Positions 9,551-21,165 of a stretch of 64,000 nucleotides of DNA are shown here, piece by piece. Within the stretch, counting starts at the first letter, position 1; every line of letters starts with the position of its first letter. Location: the NCBI GenBank assembly GCA_963808135.1, contig CAWEFA010000143.1, forward strand, positions 1 to 64,000, given 5' to 3'. A model generated the notes under the pieces. That model ran no database searches, was not told where the DNA came from, and worked only from the letters and a program-made list of their open reading frames with translations. Made by a program: the position numbers and the translations under genes. Source of the stretch: CAWEFA01 sp963808135 (GTDB taxonomy: Bacteria > Bacteroidota > Bacteroidia > Bacteroidales > DTGW01).

Positions 9551-10708
9551 TTATGCAATTGGAGTTTCTGTTTGCCACAAATTTATTTTACCTATATTTC
9601 GTGATATTTGATATTTGATTACAGATATTAAACATCCTGCAATAAATCCTCCAAAAATCATTATTAATAATGTGATCCCTCTTTTAGGGCTGCTTCTTTC
9701 ATTAGGAAGTATTGGGGGTGTAAGCGTTTCAAAAATCGGGGTATTTTCTTGTAAGTTAATTTTTGCTTGCTCTAATTGTTGAGCAATAGTGTTATAAAGG
9801 TTAAATTTAATGTTATATTCGGTTAATAATCGATCTTCAATAGCTTTTGCTTTTGAAGTAATTGAGTTAATATTGGCATCTCTATATTCTGCAAGCCTAT
9901 TTTGTGCTAAACTAAAATCTTCTTTCGATTGATCGTATTGGAGTTGCGTAAACAGAAAATCATCTTTAGCTTTAATAGTTTTGAATTTAATAACATCATC
10001 GGTTAAATGCTTTATTATTAAATTGTTGAATTGCGCGGTCATAAATGCCTCAGGCATTTCTGTCTCAATTTCCAATGTAACTGGTTGATCTGTCAATTCA
10101 ACATCAATTCTTTTAGTTAAATATTTTATTGCTTTTTCTTGTTTTTTAGTAATCTTAATAACACCTTGTTTAGAAAATTGGAAATCTTTTTCTTTAGTAA
10201 AATATTGAGAAATCTTTTGGGGTATTCCAAAAGTGTATTCATATATGTACTCAAAAATATTCTTTGGCCTATAATTTTCTATATAATCAAATATTTTTAA
10301 ACTCCTGCCAACCTTTGAAGAATAAACGGAATCATTAAGTAAATTAATTAAAAATGTTTTACTATAAACTATGCTTGGATAGAAATCAATTGTTATTATA
10401 GACATATTGTTTTGCAAGTTCCCACCGATACCACTAAAGTTCTTGATTTGTTTTAATAAATCGGAGTTGCTGCTTATAGCGCTGTTATCTTCAATAATGA
10501 GTGTTGATTTGGTTTTGTAAGTAGTTGGTGTTGTAAATGCAATTATTATTCCTATGCAAAAAAAAGCAATAACAGTATTATAAATTGTTTTTTTGTGATC
10601 TATTAAAAAATTGATAATCTCAAAATAATCGATACTATTATCTTTAGTAAACTGATAAACTTCTTTTTTTGGAGTATTATTGATTTTATTATTATTAAAT
10701 ATTTTCAT
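9551..10708 (-). CDS. Wzz-like polysaccharide chain-length determinant
   Basis: The 385-residue product has two membrane segments framing a periplasmic domain: residues about 40-60 (IYNTVIAFFCIGIIIAFTT) and about 345-365 (GITLLIMIFGGFIAGCLISV). The periplasmic part has a long helical stretch (about 235-320) and ends PNERSSPKRG just before TM2, the proline-rich signature of the Wzz/PCP family. No cytoplasmic tyrosine-kinase domain is attached, so it is a PCP-1-type protein. It sets polymer length together with the Wzy-like protein. It is the first intact gene after the epimerase, and a possible -7 box lies in the gap between them. Confidence 0.85.
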   Translation of the reverse strand: MKIFNNNKINNTPKKEVYQFTKDNSIDYFEIINFLIDHKKTIYNTVIAFFCIGIIIAFTTPTTYKTKSTLIIEDNSAISSNSDLLKQIKNFSGIGGNLQNNMSIITIDFYPSIVYSKTFLINLLNDSVYSSKVGRSLKIFDYIENYRPKNIFEYIYEYTFGIPQKISQYFTKEKDFQFSKQGVIKITKKQEKAIKYLTKRIDVELTDQPVTLEIETEMPEAFMTAQFNNLIIKHLTDDVIKFKTIKAKDDFLFTQLQYDQSKEDFSLAQNRLAEYRDANINSITSKAKAIEDRLLTEYNIKFNLYNTIAQQLEQAKINLQENTPIFETLTPPILPNERSSPKRGITLLIMIFGGFIAGCLISVIKYQISRNIGKINLWQTETPIA

Positions 10709-10767
10709 TCGCAGATAATTTATTTTAAAAACGATATATTAATTAGTGATTAACCTTAAGCCTGCTG

Positions 10768-10775
10768 CAAATATA
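10768..10775 (-). promoter_or_regulatory. Possible internal promoter (-7 box) before the Wzz-like gene
   Basis: TATATTTG on the minus strand is an exact TAnnTTTG -7 match in the 81-bp gap between the epimerase and the Wzz-like gene. No clear TTG is seen at the right distance upstream, so this is only a candidate. Confidence 0.35.
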
Positions 10776-10789
10776 CTTATTATTAATTA

Positions 10790-11850
10790 TTAGATTTTAA
10801 TATTGTGGAAATCAGAAAACCATTTGATAAACTCTTTTGTGCCATCAAAAATTGAAGTATGGGGAATGTAATGAAAGTCATTTTTTAAATCGTCAACATT
10901 GGCCCAGGTAGCGGGAACATCTCCAGCCTGTAAAGGCGAAGACTTTATTTTAGCTTGCTTACCTAATGTATTTTCAATGGCCTTAATAAAATCCATCAAT
11001 TTAACAGGATTGTTATTGCCAATATTGTAAATTTTATAAGGAGCTTTTGAAGTGGAAGGATCGGGATTTTTTCCTGTCCATTTTTTATTTCCGGAAGGAG
11101 GGCTGTCCATAACTTTTAATATTCCTTCAACTATGTCGTCGATATAAGTAAAATCGCGGCTCATTTCGCCATTGTTAAATACATTGATTTCCCTGCCTTC
11201 TAAAATAGCTTTTGTGAAAATAAACAAAGCCATATCAGGCCTTCCCCATGGGCCATATACCGTAAAAAACCTTAGCCCTGTTGCAGGTAATTGGTACAAA
11301 TAACTATATGTATGGGCCATTAATTCATTTGATTTTTTACTTGCTGCATAAAGGCTTATTGGATGATCGACATTATCCCTGGTTGAAAACGGCATATTCT
11401 CATTCAATCCGTACACGCTTGAAACTGCTTGCAAAAACCAAATGCTTTATTGAATTGTTGCGGCAACCTTCTAAAATATTTATAAAACCAATTATGTTGC
11501 TATCAATGTAAGCATATGGATTTGTAATGCTATATCGAACACCGGCCTGTGCAGCAAGATGGCAAACAACATCGAATTTTTCCTGCTGAAAATTTTTTAA
11601 AATGGTTTCCCTGTCTTCCAAATTAAGTTTAATAAACTTGTGCAGTTCATATTTATCGCTTTGAACAAATTTGCCATATTCAATTTTATCTTTTTTTATG
11701 CCGGCTTCAGCCAGCCTTGCATATTTTAAGCTCACATCGTAATAATCATTTATATTATCGAGCCCGATAACTTCGTCGCCTCTTTCAAGAAATTTTTTTG
11801 CAGTATGAAAACCTATAGAAACCAGCTGTACCCGTAACCAAAATTTTCAT
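10790..11850 (-). pseudogene. NAD-dependent epimerase (UDP-glucuronate 4-epimerase-like), two frameshifts
   Basis: From the ATG at 11848-11850 the gene encodes MKILVTGTAGF, the start of an extended short-chain dehydrogenase Rossmann fold. One extra base near 11815-11818 breaks the glycine motif (expected GFIGFHTAKKF). A second extra T near 11428-11431 breaks the expected ASSSSVYGLN. After correction the protein is about 350 residues, with the catalytic tyrosine and lysine in SLYAASKKSNE and the family motif TGLRFFTVYGPWGRPDMAL. The closest family I recognise is UDP-glucuronate 4-epimerase (CapI/LpsL-like), which makes UDP-galacturonate for acidic polysaccharides. It is the first gene of the minus-strand cluster. 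Both lesions are single-base insertions, so sequencing error is likely. Confidence 0.8.
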
Positions 11851-12149
11851 TATAATATATTGAGTTTAAAAATTATTCTTCAAAAGAATAAAAAATAGGC
11901 ATAATGAGATAATTTGAAATCCTGCGAATTTAGTAAATTTTAAAATTAGTTATTTTGGAAAGTTGAAAAGGTTTATGGCCATAATTATAGAAATTAAGAA
12001 AATATGACCACAATGTCATGGAAAGAACAATAATAAATAGGAATTATTTTTTTTGTCAGTAGCTTATAATTAACCACTCATTAACTTTATTAACAAAAGG
12101 CTGTTAATTAAATTGATATAATTCAAAAAACCTTTTGCTCAATAATCTC

Positions 12150-12157
12150 TACCTTTG
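12150..12157 (+). promoter_or_regulatory. Candidate -7 box in the divergent intergenic region
   Basis: The 357-bp gap 11851-12207 separates the minus-strand polysaccharide cluster from the TPR gene. It contains TACCTTTG at 12150-12157, a TAnnTTTG match 50 bp before the TPR start. The expected upstream TTG is not at the canonical distance. I see no RNA gene, repeat or other ORF in this gap. Confidence 0.35.
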
Positions 12158-12207
12158 GTCCGTTTTATAATTGGAAAATTAGTTTCAATAATCGCTGCCA
12201 AAACAAA

Positions 12208-15200
12208 ATGAAATTTAAGTTAAGTATCTTCCTGATAATAATTGTTCATAATATTTTAGTATTTACAAATATTATTGCTCAGAAATCAGCTTTTGACGCC
12301 ATAAAAGACGGCAATTACCGTACAGCTAAAGAACTGTTTGAAAAAGAACAATATTCGGCCGCCCAAAAACTCTTTATAGAAATAGCCGGTGATCCGGAAA
12401 ACAATAACACCTTAATTAAAAGCAATTCCGAATACTATGCGCTTATTTGTGCAATCGAACTATTTAATGACGATGCCGAAGTTCTGGGGAAAAATTTTAT
12501 TGTATTAAATCCCGAAAGCCCGTATTTAAATAACGCACTTTTAAAACTCGGGAAATTTGAATATTCAAAAAAGCGGTATAAGCAAGCCATTGGTTATTTA
12601 ACTAAAGTTAATAAAGGGGAATTAAATGATGACGGACCAGGCCGGAATATATATTTCAAAACCGGATACAGCTGGTTTATGCTCGATAGCCTCGACAAGG
12701 CGCGCAAAGCATTTTATGAAATAAAAGATGTCGATACCCGTTACACATCGCCTGCAATTTATTATTATTCACATATTGCCTACATTCAAAAAAATTATGA
12801 AACAGCCATCGCCGGTTTTAGCAAGCTCAAAAATGATGAAACTTTCGCCCCGCTTGTTCCTTATTATATTACACAATCGTATTATTACCAGGAAAAGTAC
12901 GATGAATTATTGGAATATGCCCCAAATTTACTCGATTCGGTGGTCGATACCCGTGTTGCTGAAATGGCAAAGATGATTGGCGATGCGTATTATCAGAAAA
13001 ATAAATTTAAGGAAGCCATTCCTTTTTACGATAAATATTTTGAAAAAGGCAAAGGTTTTACGCCTGTCGATTATTATCAAATGGGCTATTGCAATTATAA
13101 CCTGGGAATGTTTGACAAAGCATCAAAATATTTTGAAAAAGCTTCACTTGAAAATTCTTCTGTTTCTCAAAATGCAAATTATCTTTTGGGGGATTGTTAT
13201 ATAAAAACAAAAATGAAAGACAAGGCTTTAATGGCTTTCGGCGCTGCTTCAAAAATGGATTTCGATCTAAAAATTAAAGAAAACGCGGCTTTTAATTATG
13301 CGGTATTATCTTTCGAGCTCTCAAACTCTCCGTTTAACAGCGCAATTAAAGCTTTAAACGAATACATCTCAAAATATCCGGAATCTAAAAAAAATGACGA
13401 AGCTTATCATTACTTGGTAAACGCATGTTTGAACACCCACAACTACCATGATGCGCTCACGTATCTAAATAAAATTAAAACTAAAGATAAAAATTTCAAA
13501 AAGGCATACCAGCGGGCAGCTTTTTTCAGGGGGCTTAAAGTATTTAACAATTTGCAAATCGATACGTCCCTTAAATATTTTAAACATTCTTTAAAATATT
13601 CCGAAACCGATCCATTAATTGCAGCGCGTTCATATTATTGGTCGGGCGAAGTTTATTACAGGCTGAAAGAAATTGATACTGCCCTTGATAATTACAACTT
13701 ATTTCTTGAATCGCCGGTTGCCGAAAAATGTCAGGAATATAACCTCATTTTTTACAACATAGGTTATTGCTGGTTCAATAGTAAGGACTATAACCAGGCG
13801 GCAGATAGGTTTCTTAAATATTTAAATAATGCAAAAATTAAGAAGGACAAATTTGTCGCTGATGCTTACAACAGGTTGGGCGATTGTAATTTTATTAATT
13901 CAAAATATGCCGATGCCTTAAGTTGTTACACAAAAGCAATTGAAATTGGGCAATCGGGCAAAGACTATGCTATTTATCAAAAAGCATTTACCTTAGGTTT
14001 GCAAAACGAACATTTGAAAAAAATCAGTTTGCTGAATCAGTTGATTAACTCAATGCCTGAATCGGGCTACAATGCCGATGCACTTTATGAAATAGGCCGT
14101 AGTTGCATGGCTTTGCAAAAACCTGACGATGCAAAAAAATATTACAATAAGCTTTTGAAGGATTATCCTTCCAGCAGCAATGTGAAAAAAGCTTTATTGC
14201 AAATAGGTTTAATTGAATATAATGCAGGCCATAACGATGCCGCTTTAGCTAATTACAAGAAAATAGTTGAAGGTTATCCCGGAACAGACGAGGCTCGGAG
14301 CGCGCTTAGCGGTATTAAAAACATATATGTTGAATTGAACGATATTGACAGCTATCTGAAATATATCGAAAATTTGGGCGATTTTGCCAATGTTAGTAAG
14401 GCTGAAAAAGATTCACTGTTATATTATACCGGGGAGAATGCTTATTTGGCAGGCGATTGCCAAAAAGCAAAAGATAATTTTTCAAAATATATTGAAAAGT
14501 TTCCCGACGGGGATTTTATCGTAAATGCCTGGTATTATTCAGGTGAATGTCAGTTTAAGGCCAATGATTTTGAGAATGCATTAAAATCCTTCAATTATGT
14601 AATTGGCAAACCGAAAAACAACTTTACCGAACCCGCGCTTGCAAAGGCAGCTAAATTAAATATGGATAAAAAAGATTACAATTCAGCGCTTCACGATTAT
14701 CAATTCTTAGATAGCGTTGCAGAGGTTAGTCAAAATATCATTGATGCCCGTTCAGGTAAAATGCAGGCGCTTTACCAAATGAACAATTATTCCGGAGCTG
14801 CCGCAGCAGGATCAGAAGTTTTGAAATTACAAAATCTTAGCCAAGAAACTGAGCGGCAGGCACGATATGTCATAGCTAATTCTTACTTTTTTAATAACCA
14901 GTTGGAAAAAGCGCTTAAGCAATATCACAAGCTTGCTTTGGATGTAAAAAATGTTATGGGCGCGGAGGCAAAATACAGGATTGCCGAAATTTATTATAAG
15001 CAGGGAAAGCGGACCAGGCTGAAACAGAGATATTCAATTTCATAAAACTCAATTCACCTCACCAATATTGGCTGGCTAAGGCATATATGCTGCTTGCCGA
15101 TATTTATCATAGCATTGGCGATGATTTTCAGGCAACCAATACCCTTCAAAGCATTATTGATAATTATGAAAATAAAGATGACGGGATTGTGAAAGATGCA

Positions 15201-15284
15201 ACAAAAATGAAGGCGCTTATAGAAGATGACATTAAATTCAGAAATTCAAAAAAACAATACGATAACCAGCCGGATGGTTATTAA
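12208..15284 (+). pseudogene. Large secreted tetratricopeptide-repeat protein, one frameshift
   Basis: A signal peptide (about residues 1-24, ending TNIIAQ) is followed by an almost continuous array of TPR-like helical pairs, for example AIPFYDKYFEKGKGFTPVDY, SYYWSGEVYYRLKEIDTALD and DALYEIGRSCMALQKPDDAK. Uncorrected reading stops at 15045. Deletion of one base near 15006-15009 explains this, because the next frame continues ADQAETEIFNFIKLNSPHQY and ends at 15284, giving about 1025 residues. TPR scaffolds of this kind are periplasmic or outer-membrane-associated and bind other proteins. The barrel protein gene starts 43 bp downstream and is the natural partner. Specific function is unknown. 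Confidence 0.8.
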
Positions 15285-15327
15285 ACTATAAAAGCAATTA
15301 TGGCAAAACAGTAAAGATTAAAACCAG

Positions 15328-16999
15328 ATGAACTTGACAATTTATATAAATAAAGCGCAAAAATTAACTTTACTTTTTATAAGCATAGGCTTTGCCGTAA
15401 ATTCAGTTAAGGCACAAGATATTCAAAAAGAAGTTACAGTTGTAAAGCCATATCAGCCAAGCTTACAGGATGCAGTTAAAATTAGCCAGATGCCTGTATT
15501 CACGGATACCTTATCAGTGGTTCAGCAAATTAATTATTCTGTTACGCCGGTCCATTTAATTACGCCGTTTCAGCCCCGCCCAATAAGCGCGGCAAAAATG
15601 GCGATTGAGCCGGTGAATAATTTATATTATAGCTATTTGAAACTCGGATTGGGCAGTCGAGTTTCAACACTGGCCGAATTAAGCCTGTCGAGTTCACGTT
15701 CTAAGAAAAATTCATATAGTATTTTTCTTTCTCATCACTCAACCGATGGCACTGTTATGCTTAGACAATGATAAAAAAGTGGATGCCCCAAATTCCGATA
15801 ATGAATTTACTTTTAACGGCAAGCATATTTTAAAAGAATCGGAATTAAATGGCAATTTGGGCTTTTTTAATAATAATATATCTTTTTATGGCTATAATCC
15901 GGCAATTGACACAACGTTGAATAAAAATAATATTTCACAAAAATATAATGGCGCTAAATTCAATGTTGCCCTTGAATCGCTTGAAACGGATAGCACAAAA
16001 TTATGTTATAAAGTCAATGGCATTTTCGATTTTATTGATGACAAATATAGCAACAATGAAAACCACGCAGGTTTTCAGGGACAAATCGGGAAACAGGTAA
16101 ATGACTTTTATTTTGGCGCTGAACTATTTTATGATAATTATTTTCGTGGCAGTAACAATGATTCAATCCACAATGCTGTTTTGGCTTTTAGGCCATTCTT
16201 AAGTAAAAGTAAAGGCGACTGGCGTTTTTTAATAGGCTTGGATGGCGTTAATGATGAAACAGCTAACGGCAGTCTTTTTCATACATATTTGCGCGCCAAT
16301 TTAGAATTTGCAGTTGCGCCTTCTGTATTGCATGCTTTTCTTGGATATAACGGTTTTCTCGAAGAAAATAATTTATCGAAAATTGCAGGGATTAATCCAT
16401 TTATAATTCCGGGATTGAATGTAAAAAATACCGATCACAAAGTTCATCTTTTTGGAGGTTTTAAAGGAAACATAAATTCGAACACCCATTACCTGCTTCA
16501 GGCATCATATTCGGAAATAGACAACCAATATTTTTTTATTAACGACACAATTAGTAAACTCTCAAATCAATTTATGGTTGTTTATGACAATATTGAAATG
16601 TTGAACTTTTCTGCTGATTTTGACATTAAAGCATCAGAAAAAGTTACTGTTATGGCAAAAGTGAATTATTATGCCTATTCTATGTCGCGTGAAGCCAAAC
16701 CCTGGCAGTTACCTGAATATGACGCATCAATGAAATTAAAATATAACCTACGCGACAAAATTTTATTAACCGGCGAGTTGTATGCTATCGGGAAAAGGTT
16801 TGCCCGCGATCCTGTAACGACAAATCCTATACCTATGAAAGCATTTTCCGATTTCAACCTCGGCATAGAATACAGGTACACTAAACTATTAGCTTTGTTC
16901 ATTCAATTTAAAAATCTTACCGGGGCGAGATATTCATGGTACAATCAGTATCCTGTTTACAGGTTTCAGGTTATGTGCGGACTAACATATTTGCTTTAA
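15328..16999 (+). pseudogene. Outer-membrane beta-barrel protein, one frameshift
   Basis: Signal peptide residues 1-29 (ending NSVKAQ) are followed by DIQKEVTVVKPYQPSLQDAVK, a conserved N-terminal plug-like stretch seen in Bacteroidota TPR-linked outer-membrane proteins. The rest is a run of alternating amphipathic strands ending GARYSWYNQYPVYRFQVMCGL, typical of TonB-receptor-like barrels with a terminal aromatic strand. One extra base near 15762-15765 splits the frame: the first part ends DGTVMLRQ and the second continues DNDKKVDAPNSDNEF. Corrected length is about 556 residues. No SusC-type TonB box is evident. It probably forms a pair with the preceding TPR protein. Confidence 0.75.
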
Positions 17000-17054
17000 C
17001 ATTATCAAAGAATACTTGAAATAACCGGGTAAGATAAGGCGGATAGAACCATTA

Positions 17055-17085
17055 TTGACATTTTCTTATAAAAATAGTAACTTTA
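17055..17085 (+). promoter_or_regulatory. Candidate Bacteroidota promoter for the SanA/YdcF-like gene
   Basis: TTG at 17055-17057 and TAACTTTA at 17078-17085 are separated by 20 bp, close to the TTG/TAnnTTTG arrangement. The start codon follows at 17113, leaving a short leader. Confidence 0.5.
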
Positions 17086-17112
17086 GCTTCTAATTTACTT
17101 TACTCAAACCTG

Positions 17113-17772
17113 ATGACATTAAGCGCTGTAAACAAAAAATTAAAAAAAATTGTAATTGTTATCATTGGCTTTACAATTATAATAATTTGTCTTATCGCTA
17201 TATGTAATCTAATAATTATAGCCGGGTCAAAGAAATATATTTATTCAAATGTTCAGGATGTTCCTTATAATACCAGCGGTTTGCTTTTAGGCACCAGCAA
17301 AAGCATTTATGGAGGAATGCCTAATCCGTATTTTGCGAACCGCATAAAAGCAGCAGTATTGCTTTATAAAGCCGGGAAAATTAAATATATAATTGTTAGC
17401 GGCGACAATAATATGATTAATTACAACGAACCTGTAGAAATGAAGAAAGAACTAATAAAAAGAGGAGTTCCGAATAAGGTTATATTTCTCGATTATGCCG
17501 GTTTCCGAACATTCGATTCAGTGGTTCGTTGTAACGAAATATTCGGCCAAAACAATTTTACAATTATTTCACAACGTTTTCATCTTGAAAGGGCTATTTT
17601 TATTTCTCACCATTTATCAATGAATACTATTGGTTTCGAAGCAGAAGATATTTATTGGACAATGGGCTTTAAAACCATGATAAGGGAATATTTCGCCCGT
17701 GTACTGGTTTTTTGGGATATTTATTCAGGCAGAAAACCAAAATTCCTTGGTGAAAAAGTTAATGTAAAGTAA
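17113..17772 (+). CDS. SanA/YdcF-like membrane protein (DUF218)
   Basis: The 219-residue product has one N-terminal membrane segment (about residues 13-37, KIVIVIIGFTIIIICLIAIC). The DUF218 fold follows: SGLLLGTSKSIYGGMPNPYFANRIKAA, KIKYIIVSGDN, a conserved EPVEMKKELIKRGVP, FLDYAGFRTFDSV and FTIISQRFHLERAIF. These are the characteristic SanA motifs. SanA in Escherichia coli affects the envelope permeability barrier at high temperature; the biochemical activity of the family is not settled. Its 3' end overlaps the convergent PKD lipoprotein gene by 14 bp. Confidence 0.85.
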   Translation: MTLSAVNKKLKKIVIVIIGFTIIIICLIAICNLIIIAGSKKYIYSNVQDVPYNTSGLLLGTSKSIYGGMPNPYFANRIKAAVLLYKAGKIKYIIVSGDNNMINYNEPVEMKKELIKRGVPNKVIFLDYAGFRTFDSVVRCNEIFGQNNFTIISQRFHLERAIFISHHLSMNTIGFEAEDIYWTMGFKTMIREYFARVLVFWDIYSGRKPKFLGEKVNVK

Positions 17773-18658
17773 CATGGCCCCGAATTTTTAAATCCCGAAT
17801 TTTTGAATATTTTATCTTACGAACAGATATACTTTTGGCATTAATAGGGAGATATACATCAATTTCTTCTATTATATTTGACATTGTGGTTGTCCAAAAT
17901 TGTATACCCAGGTTTTCATAATAATAAACAGTGTTGCCATCTGTGGTTTGAGTACCAGGGGTTCCGTACGCTGCTTTTACCTTAGAAATATCGTCTCCTA
18001 AAGTAATTCCTTTTGCCGTATACCCGGCATATTGGTTAACCACAGAAATTTCATCCGGATGTTCACTGGAGTCGATTACTGAAAGAAGGAAGTTGTAAAA
18101 ACTAAAAATAATACCTTTTCCACGATAAAAGACCGAATGAATATAATATTGATCGGAAGAATCAACATGCATCAAGCTATCTTGTCCTGAGAATTTATTT
18201 TTAATAGAAGCCCAAGTATCGGTGAGGCTGTCTTCAATAATCCCGACACCAGCAAAAATAGTTATTGTGCCAGTAACAAATATATTTTTTGATATGGAAT
18301 TTGATTTGTTGTTTCCAATGGCTACCAGGGTTACTGCATAGTTGCCATTTTGTGTATATGCATGGGAGGCATTTTTGGTTATGGCAAAACTACCGTCGCC
18401 AAATGCCCATTGGTAATAACCGGCATTTAAAGAATTGTTCGTAAAATAAACGGTATCGCCAACTGTAACTGTAGTTGCGCTTGGGGTGAAATTAGCTTCA
18501 GGATTATCTGCGCTGCATCTGCAAAACAACAGCACAATGCCCATAAACATGGTGAAATATAAGAACCTTTTAATATTTCTAACTGATAAAGCGCCAACAA
18601 CATTGCAAATATTTTTTATTGACATTTTTTCAACTTTTAAAAAATTTTTCATTCCCAT
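17759..18658 (-). CDS. PKD-domain lipoprotein
   Basis: The 299-residue product has a hydrophobic segment (about residues 30-46) ending LLFCRCSADN, which gives a plausible lipobox cysteine. A PKD domain covers about residues 52-125 (FTPSATTVTVGDTVYFTNNS, YYQWAFGDGS, HAYTQNGNYAVTL). The remaining 150 residues include GYTAKGITLGDDISKVKAAYG and end in a short beta segment that I do not recognise. PKD domains usually serve protein or glycan contacts at the cell surface. The start is uncertain: Met 12 (18625) gives a shorter, more normal signal peptide. It converges with and slightly overlaps the SanA-like gene. Confidence 0.75.
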   Translation of the reverse strand: MGMKNFLKVEKMSIKNICNVVGALSVRNIKRFLYFTMFMGIVLLFCRCSADNPEANFTPSATTVTVGDTVYFTNNSLNAGYYQWAFGDGSFAITKNASHAYTQNGNYAVTLVAIGNNKSNSISKNIFVTGTITIFAGVGIIEDSLTDTWASIKNKFSGQDSLMHVDSSDQYYIHSVFYRGKGIIFSFYNFLLSVIDSSEHPDEISVVNQYAGYTAKGITLGDDISKVKAAYGTPGTQTTDGNTVYYYENLGIQFWTTTMSNIIEEIDVYLPINAKSISVRKIKYSKIRDLKIRGHVTLH

Positions 18659-18750
18659 ATTTTTTTTGACTTGTATGATAATTATTTCTTATTTTAATAA
18701 AAAGTTTAATTTTGTATATCCTTTAAGAGACTAATTAATATGCTAAGAAA

Positions 18751-20775
18751 TTATTTCTTAACCAACCTAAGCCCCAAATTGTACGAGCTAAAATCCGGTG
18801 GCTCACTTCCGCGATACGTAATTCGCAATTCAACCTCGAAGTTTGTATCGCTGAAACTGCCGCCTCTTTTAACGCGCCGCACGCCAGTAGCGGGACCTTT
18901 CGGATCAATATCTTTATTCTCGGAATAATCGCCATACCAATCATTGCACCATTCCCAAACATTACCGGTCATGTCATAAATCCCTAATATATTGGGTGTT
19001 TTTTGGCCAACCGCGTGGGCCATGTTAGATGCATTTTCTGAAAACCAGGCAACTTCTTCAATTTGGTTACTGCCGCTAAAAAGGTATTTCTTATTTTTTA
19101 TTCCACCGCGCGCGGCATATTCCCATTCAGCCTCTGTAGGCAACCGGCACCCAAGCCAATCGGCAAATGCAACGGCATCATTCCAGCTTATATTTGTGGC
19201 AGGCACGCTGTCGGGACCCTGAGACTCCTTTAATCCTTTAACTTTACAGAAGGCTTTATATTGCCCGTTTGTAACTTCAAATTTACTTATTTTAAATGTG
19301 CTTATGTAAACCTCATGGGTGGGCTCTTCATTTTTCAGCGCCTGTTCATCTGTCCTGAAACAACCCATTTTGTAGCTTCCACCTTCAACAGTTACCCAGT
19401 TTCTGTCAATTTCATTCACTGTCTGCAACCTTAGCGTTTCATTATTAAGCTGCCTGATTGCTTCAATTTGTGATTTTGGGTAGTTATCGTCTTTTATTTC
19501 TAAGGCGCTTTTATAAAATTCTAAAGCAATTTCTAATTTTTCATCTTTAAAATTGGAATCGGCTTTGGCAATATAATTTTTATATGTTTTTTCTTTGGCA
19601 AGTTTTTCTTGTTCTTTCGCCATTTGTTCGCGCTCCAGTTCTTTCTGCCGCTGATCAATAATTAATTGGGCTTTCTGGATTTGGTCATGTATATACTGCG
19701 TTTCTTTTATCGCCAAAGCCTGTTTATAAAATTCAACGGCCTCGGTATATTGTTTTTTCGAAAAAGCTGTATCGGCATTTGAAAGGTTACTATTAAATTT
19801 TTCTTCCCTGAGTTTTTTGTTTTGTTCTTCTTGCCAGGTTTGTTTCGCTCCTTCCTGGGTACTGGCCCAATTGGTAACAATGTTTTCATGGAATTTATCG
19901 GTGGGTTTGTGGCCCCGTTCTATCATAAAAGCCGGATTAATATTTATTAAAGATGAAAATGATGGATTTGGCATTGTTTTGGTCCAATAATCAGACACAA
20001 CTATTGGCAATTCCAGGCTACCTGAGTATTTATCAGGTTTATCTTTGAAAATATATCTCTGGTTCCCAATTTGTGCAGTTTGCTTTGAAGCGTCGTAATG
20101 TTGGAAAAATTGATCGACAAAGAAAGTGCTGTCAATTTTTTCAAGAATTTTTCCATCTGAGAGCCTTCGGTGCAACAGAAAATAAAGCACGCCATTGCGG
20201 TATTTGCGCGATTCCTCATATTGGATATTTCCCTGTGTATAGGTTGTTGACCAAGTACCTTCGAAATAACTTGAATCGTTGAAGAACCCTGAAATTGAAA
20301 TGGACGAAAAATCTTTAAGGTTGTTGATGTTATAGTCGAATTTTAATTCGCCGGCAAGTTTGTTATTTTTAAAGTTTGCCGAAGTTTTACGAATTGTTTT
20401 TTTTGTAAGGTTCAATGTTGTGGTTGAAGTCCATAAATCGGTCATCTGGCCATTGGAATACAATCCCGAAACGGTTTCGTATGTTCCTTTAATATCGGGG
20501 TCGGCCAACACATAAGACCATTTTCCATCCTTTTTATCCTGGTTATATTGTCCCACAGCGTAAAGCATGCTGGTTCCTCTAACGCCGCCTGTAACAATGC
20601 CTTTATATTTGAACTGCCCTTGAAATACCCTTTCGAAATTCTGATTTTCATAATATTGGTAAGTTGCTGTGCCGTTTTCATAATTGCCCTGAAAAGTTTT
20701 CAGGGTTTGTGCAAAAGCGTTGCAACTGAAAAACAATGTCCAAATGGAAATACCTTTGATTACACCGTTGTTCAT
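18751..20775 (-). CDS. Secreted protein with C-terminal formylglycine-generating-enzyme (SUMF1-like) domain
   Basis: The 674-residue protein has a signal peptide (about residues 1-22, CNAFAQ). MORN-like glycine/tyrosine repeats fill the N-terminal third (FQGQFKYKGIVTGG, AVGQYNQDKKDGKW). A charged coiled-coil/TPR-like middle lies at about 320-450, with two copies of a YTEAVEFYKQAL-type helix. The FGE-sulfatase domain covers about 455-674 (VEGGSYKMGCF, THEVYISTFKISKFEVTNGQ, LPTEAEWEYAARGG, MTGNVWEWCNDWYGDY, VKRGGSFSD, LGLRLVK). Many such domains outside true FGE lack the paired active-site cysteines and act as binding folds; I do not see an RCxxC-like pair here. It is monocistronic and divergent from the 21-25 kb stress unit. 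Confidence 0.85.
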   Translation of the reverse strand: MNNGVIKGISIWTLFFSCNAFAQTLKTFQGNYENGTATYQYYENQNFERVFQGQFKYKGIVTGGVRGTSMLYAVGQYNQDKKDGKWSYVLADPDIKGTYETVSGLYSNGQMTDLWTSTTTLNLTKKTIRKTSANFKNNKLAGELKFDYNINNLKDFSSISISGFFNDSSYFEGTWSTTYTQGNIQYEESRKYRNGVLYFLLHRRLSDGKILEKIDSTFFVDQFFQHYDASKQTAQIGNQRYIFKDKPDKYSGSLELPIVVSDYWTKTMPNPSFSSLININPAFMIERGHKPTDKFHENIVTNWASTQEGAKQTWQEEQNKKLREEKFNSNLSNADTAFSKKQYTEAVEFYKQALAIKETQYIHDQIQKAQLIIDQRQKELEREQMAKEQEKLAKEKTYKNYIAKADSNFKDEKLEIALEFYKSALEIKDDNYPKSQIEAIRQLNNETLRLQTVNEIDRNWVTVEGGSYKMGCFRTDEQALKNEEPTHEVYISTFKISKFEVTNGQYKAFCKVKGLKESQGPDSVPATNISWNDAVAFADWLGCRLPTEAEWEYAARGGIKNKKYLFSGSNQIEEVAWFSENASNMAHAVGQKTPNILGIYDMTGNVWEWCNDWYGDYSENKDIDPKGPATGVRRVKRGGSFSDTNFEVELRITYRGSEPPDFSSYNLGLRLVKK

Positions 20776-21165
20776 TTTATAATTTTATTTAATAAAATTC
20801 AATGAATGTTAAGTTTTTAAATTTATTAAGAAAACATGAAACATGCAAATACCATAAAATTGATTTCGTCAAATAATTGTTCTATATTTTTTTTGAAAAA
20901 TTTCAGCCAGAAGTCTGGAAATATAGACATAGACATATAAATAAACCAGAATTCATTATTGGTAAAACAAAAATGGCCACAAACCGGTTAGGATATGTTG
21001 AAATGGACGAACATAAGACATTTAGATTAGAAGCTTATATTGATATTTAGTTGATAAAAAATATTTTCAAAGACGAACGTTTCAAAATGATTTTGATCAT
21101 CATAAAAAGCGGATACGAATAAACTGTAATATTTAAGAAGAATACCCGGGACTGTTTTTCTTAAA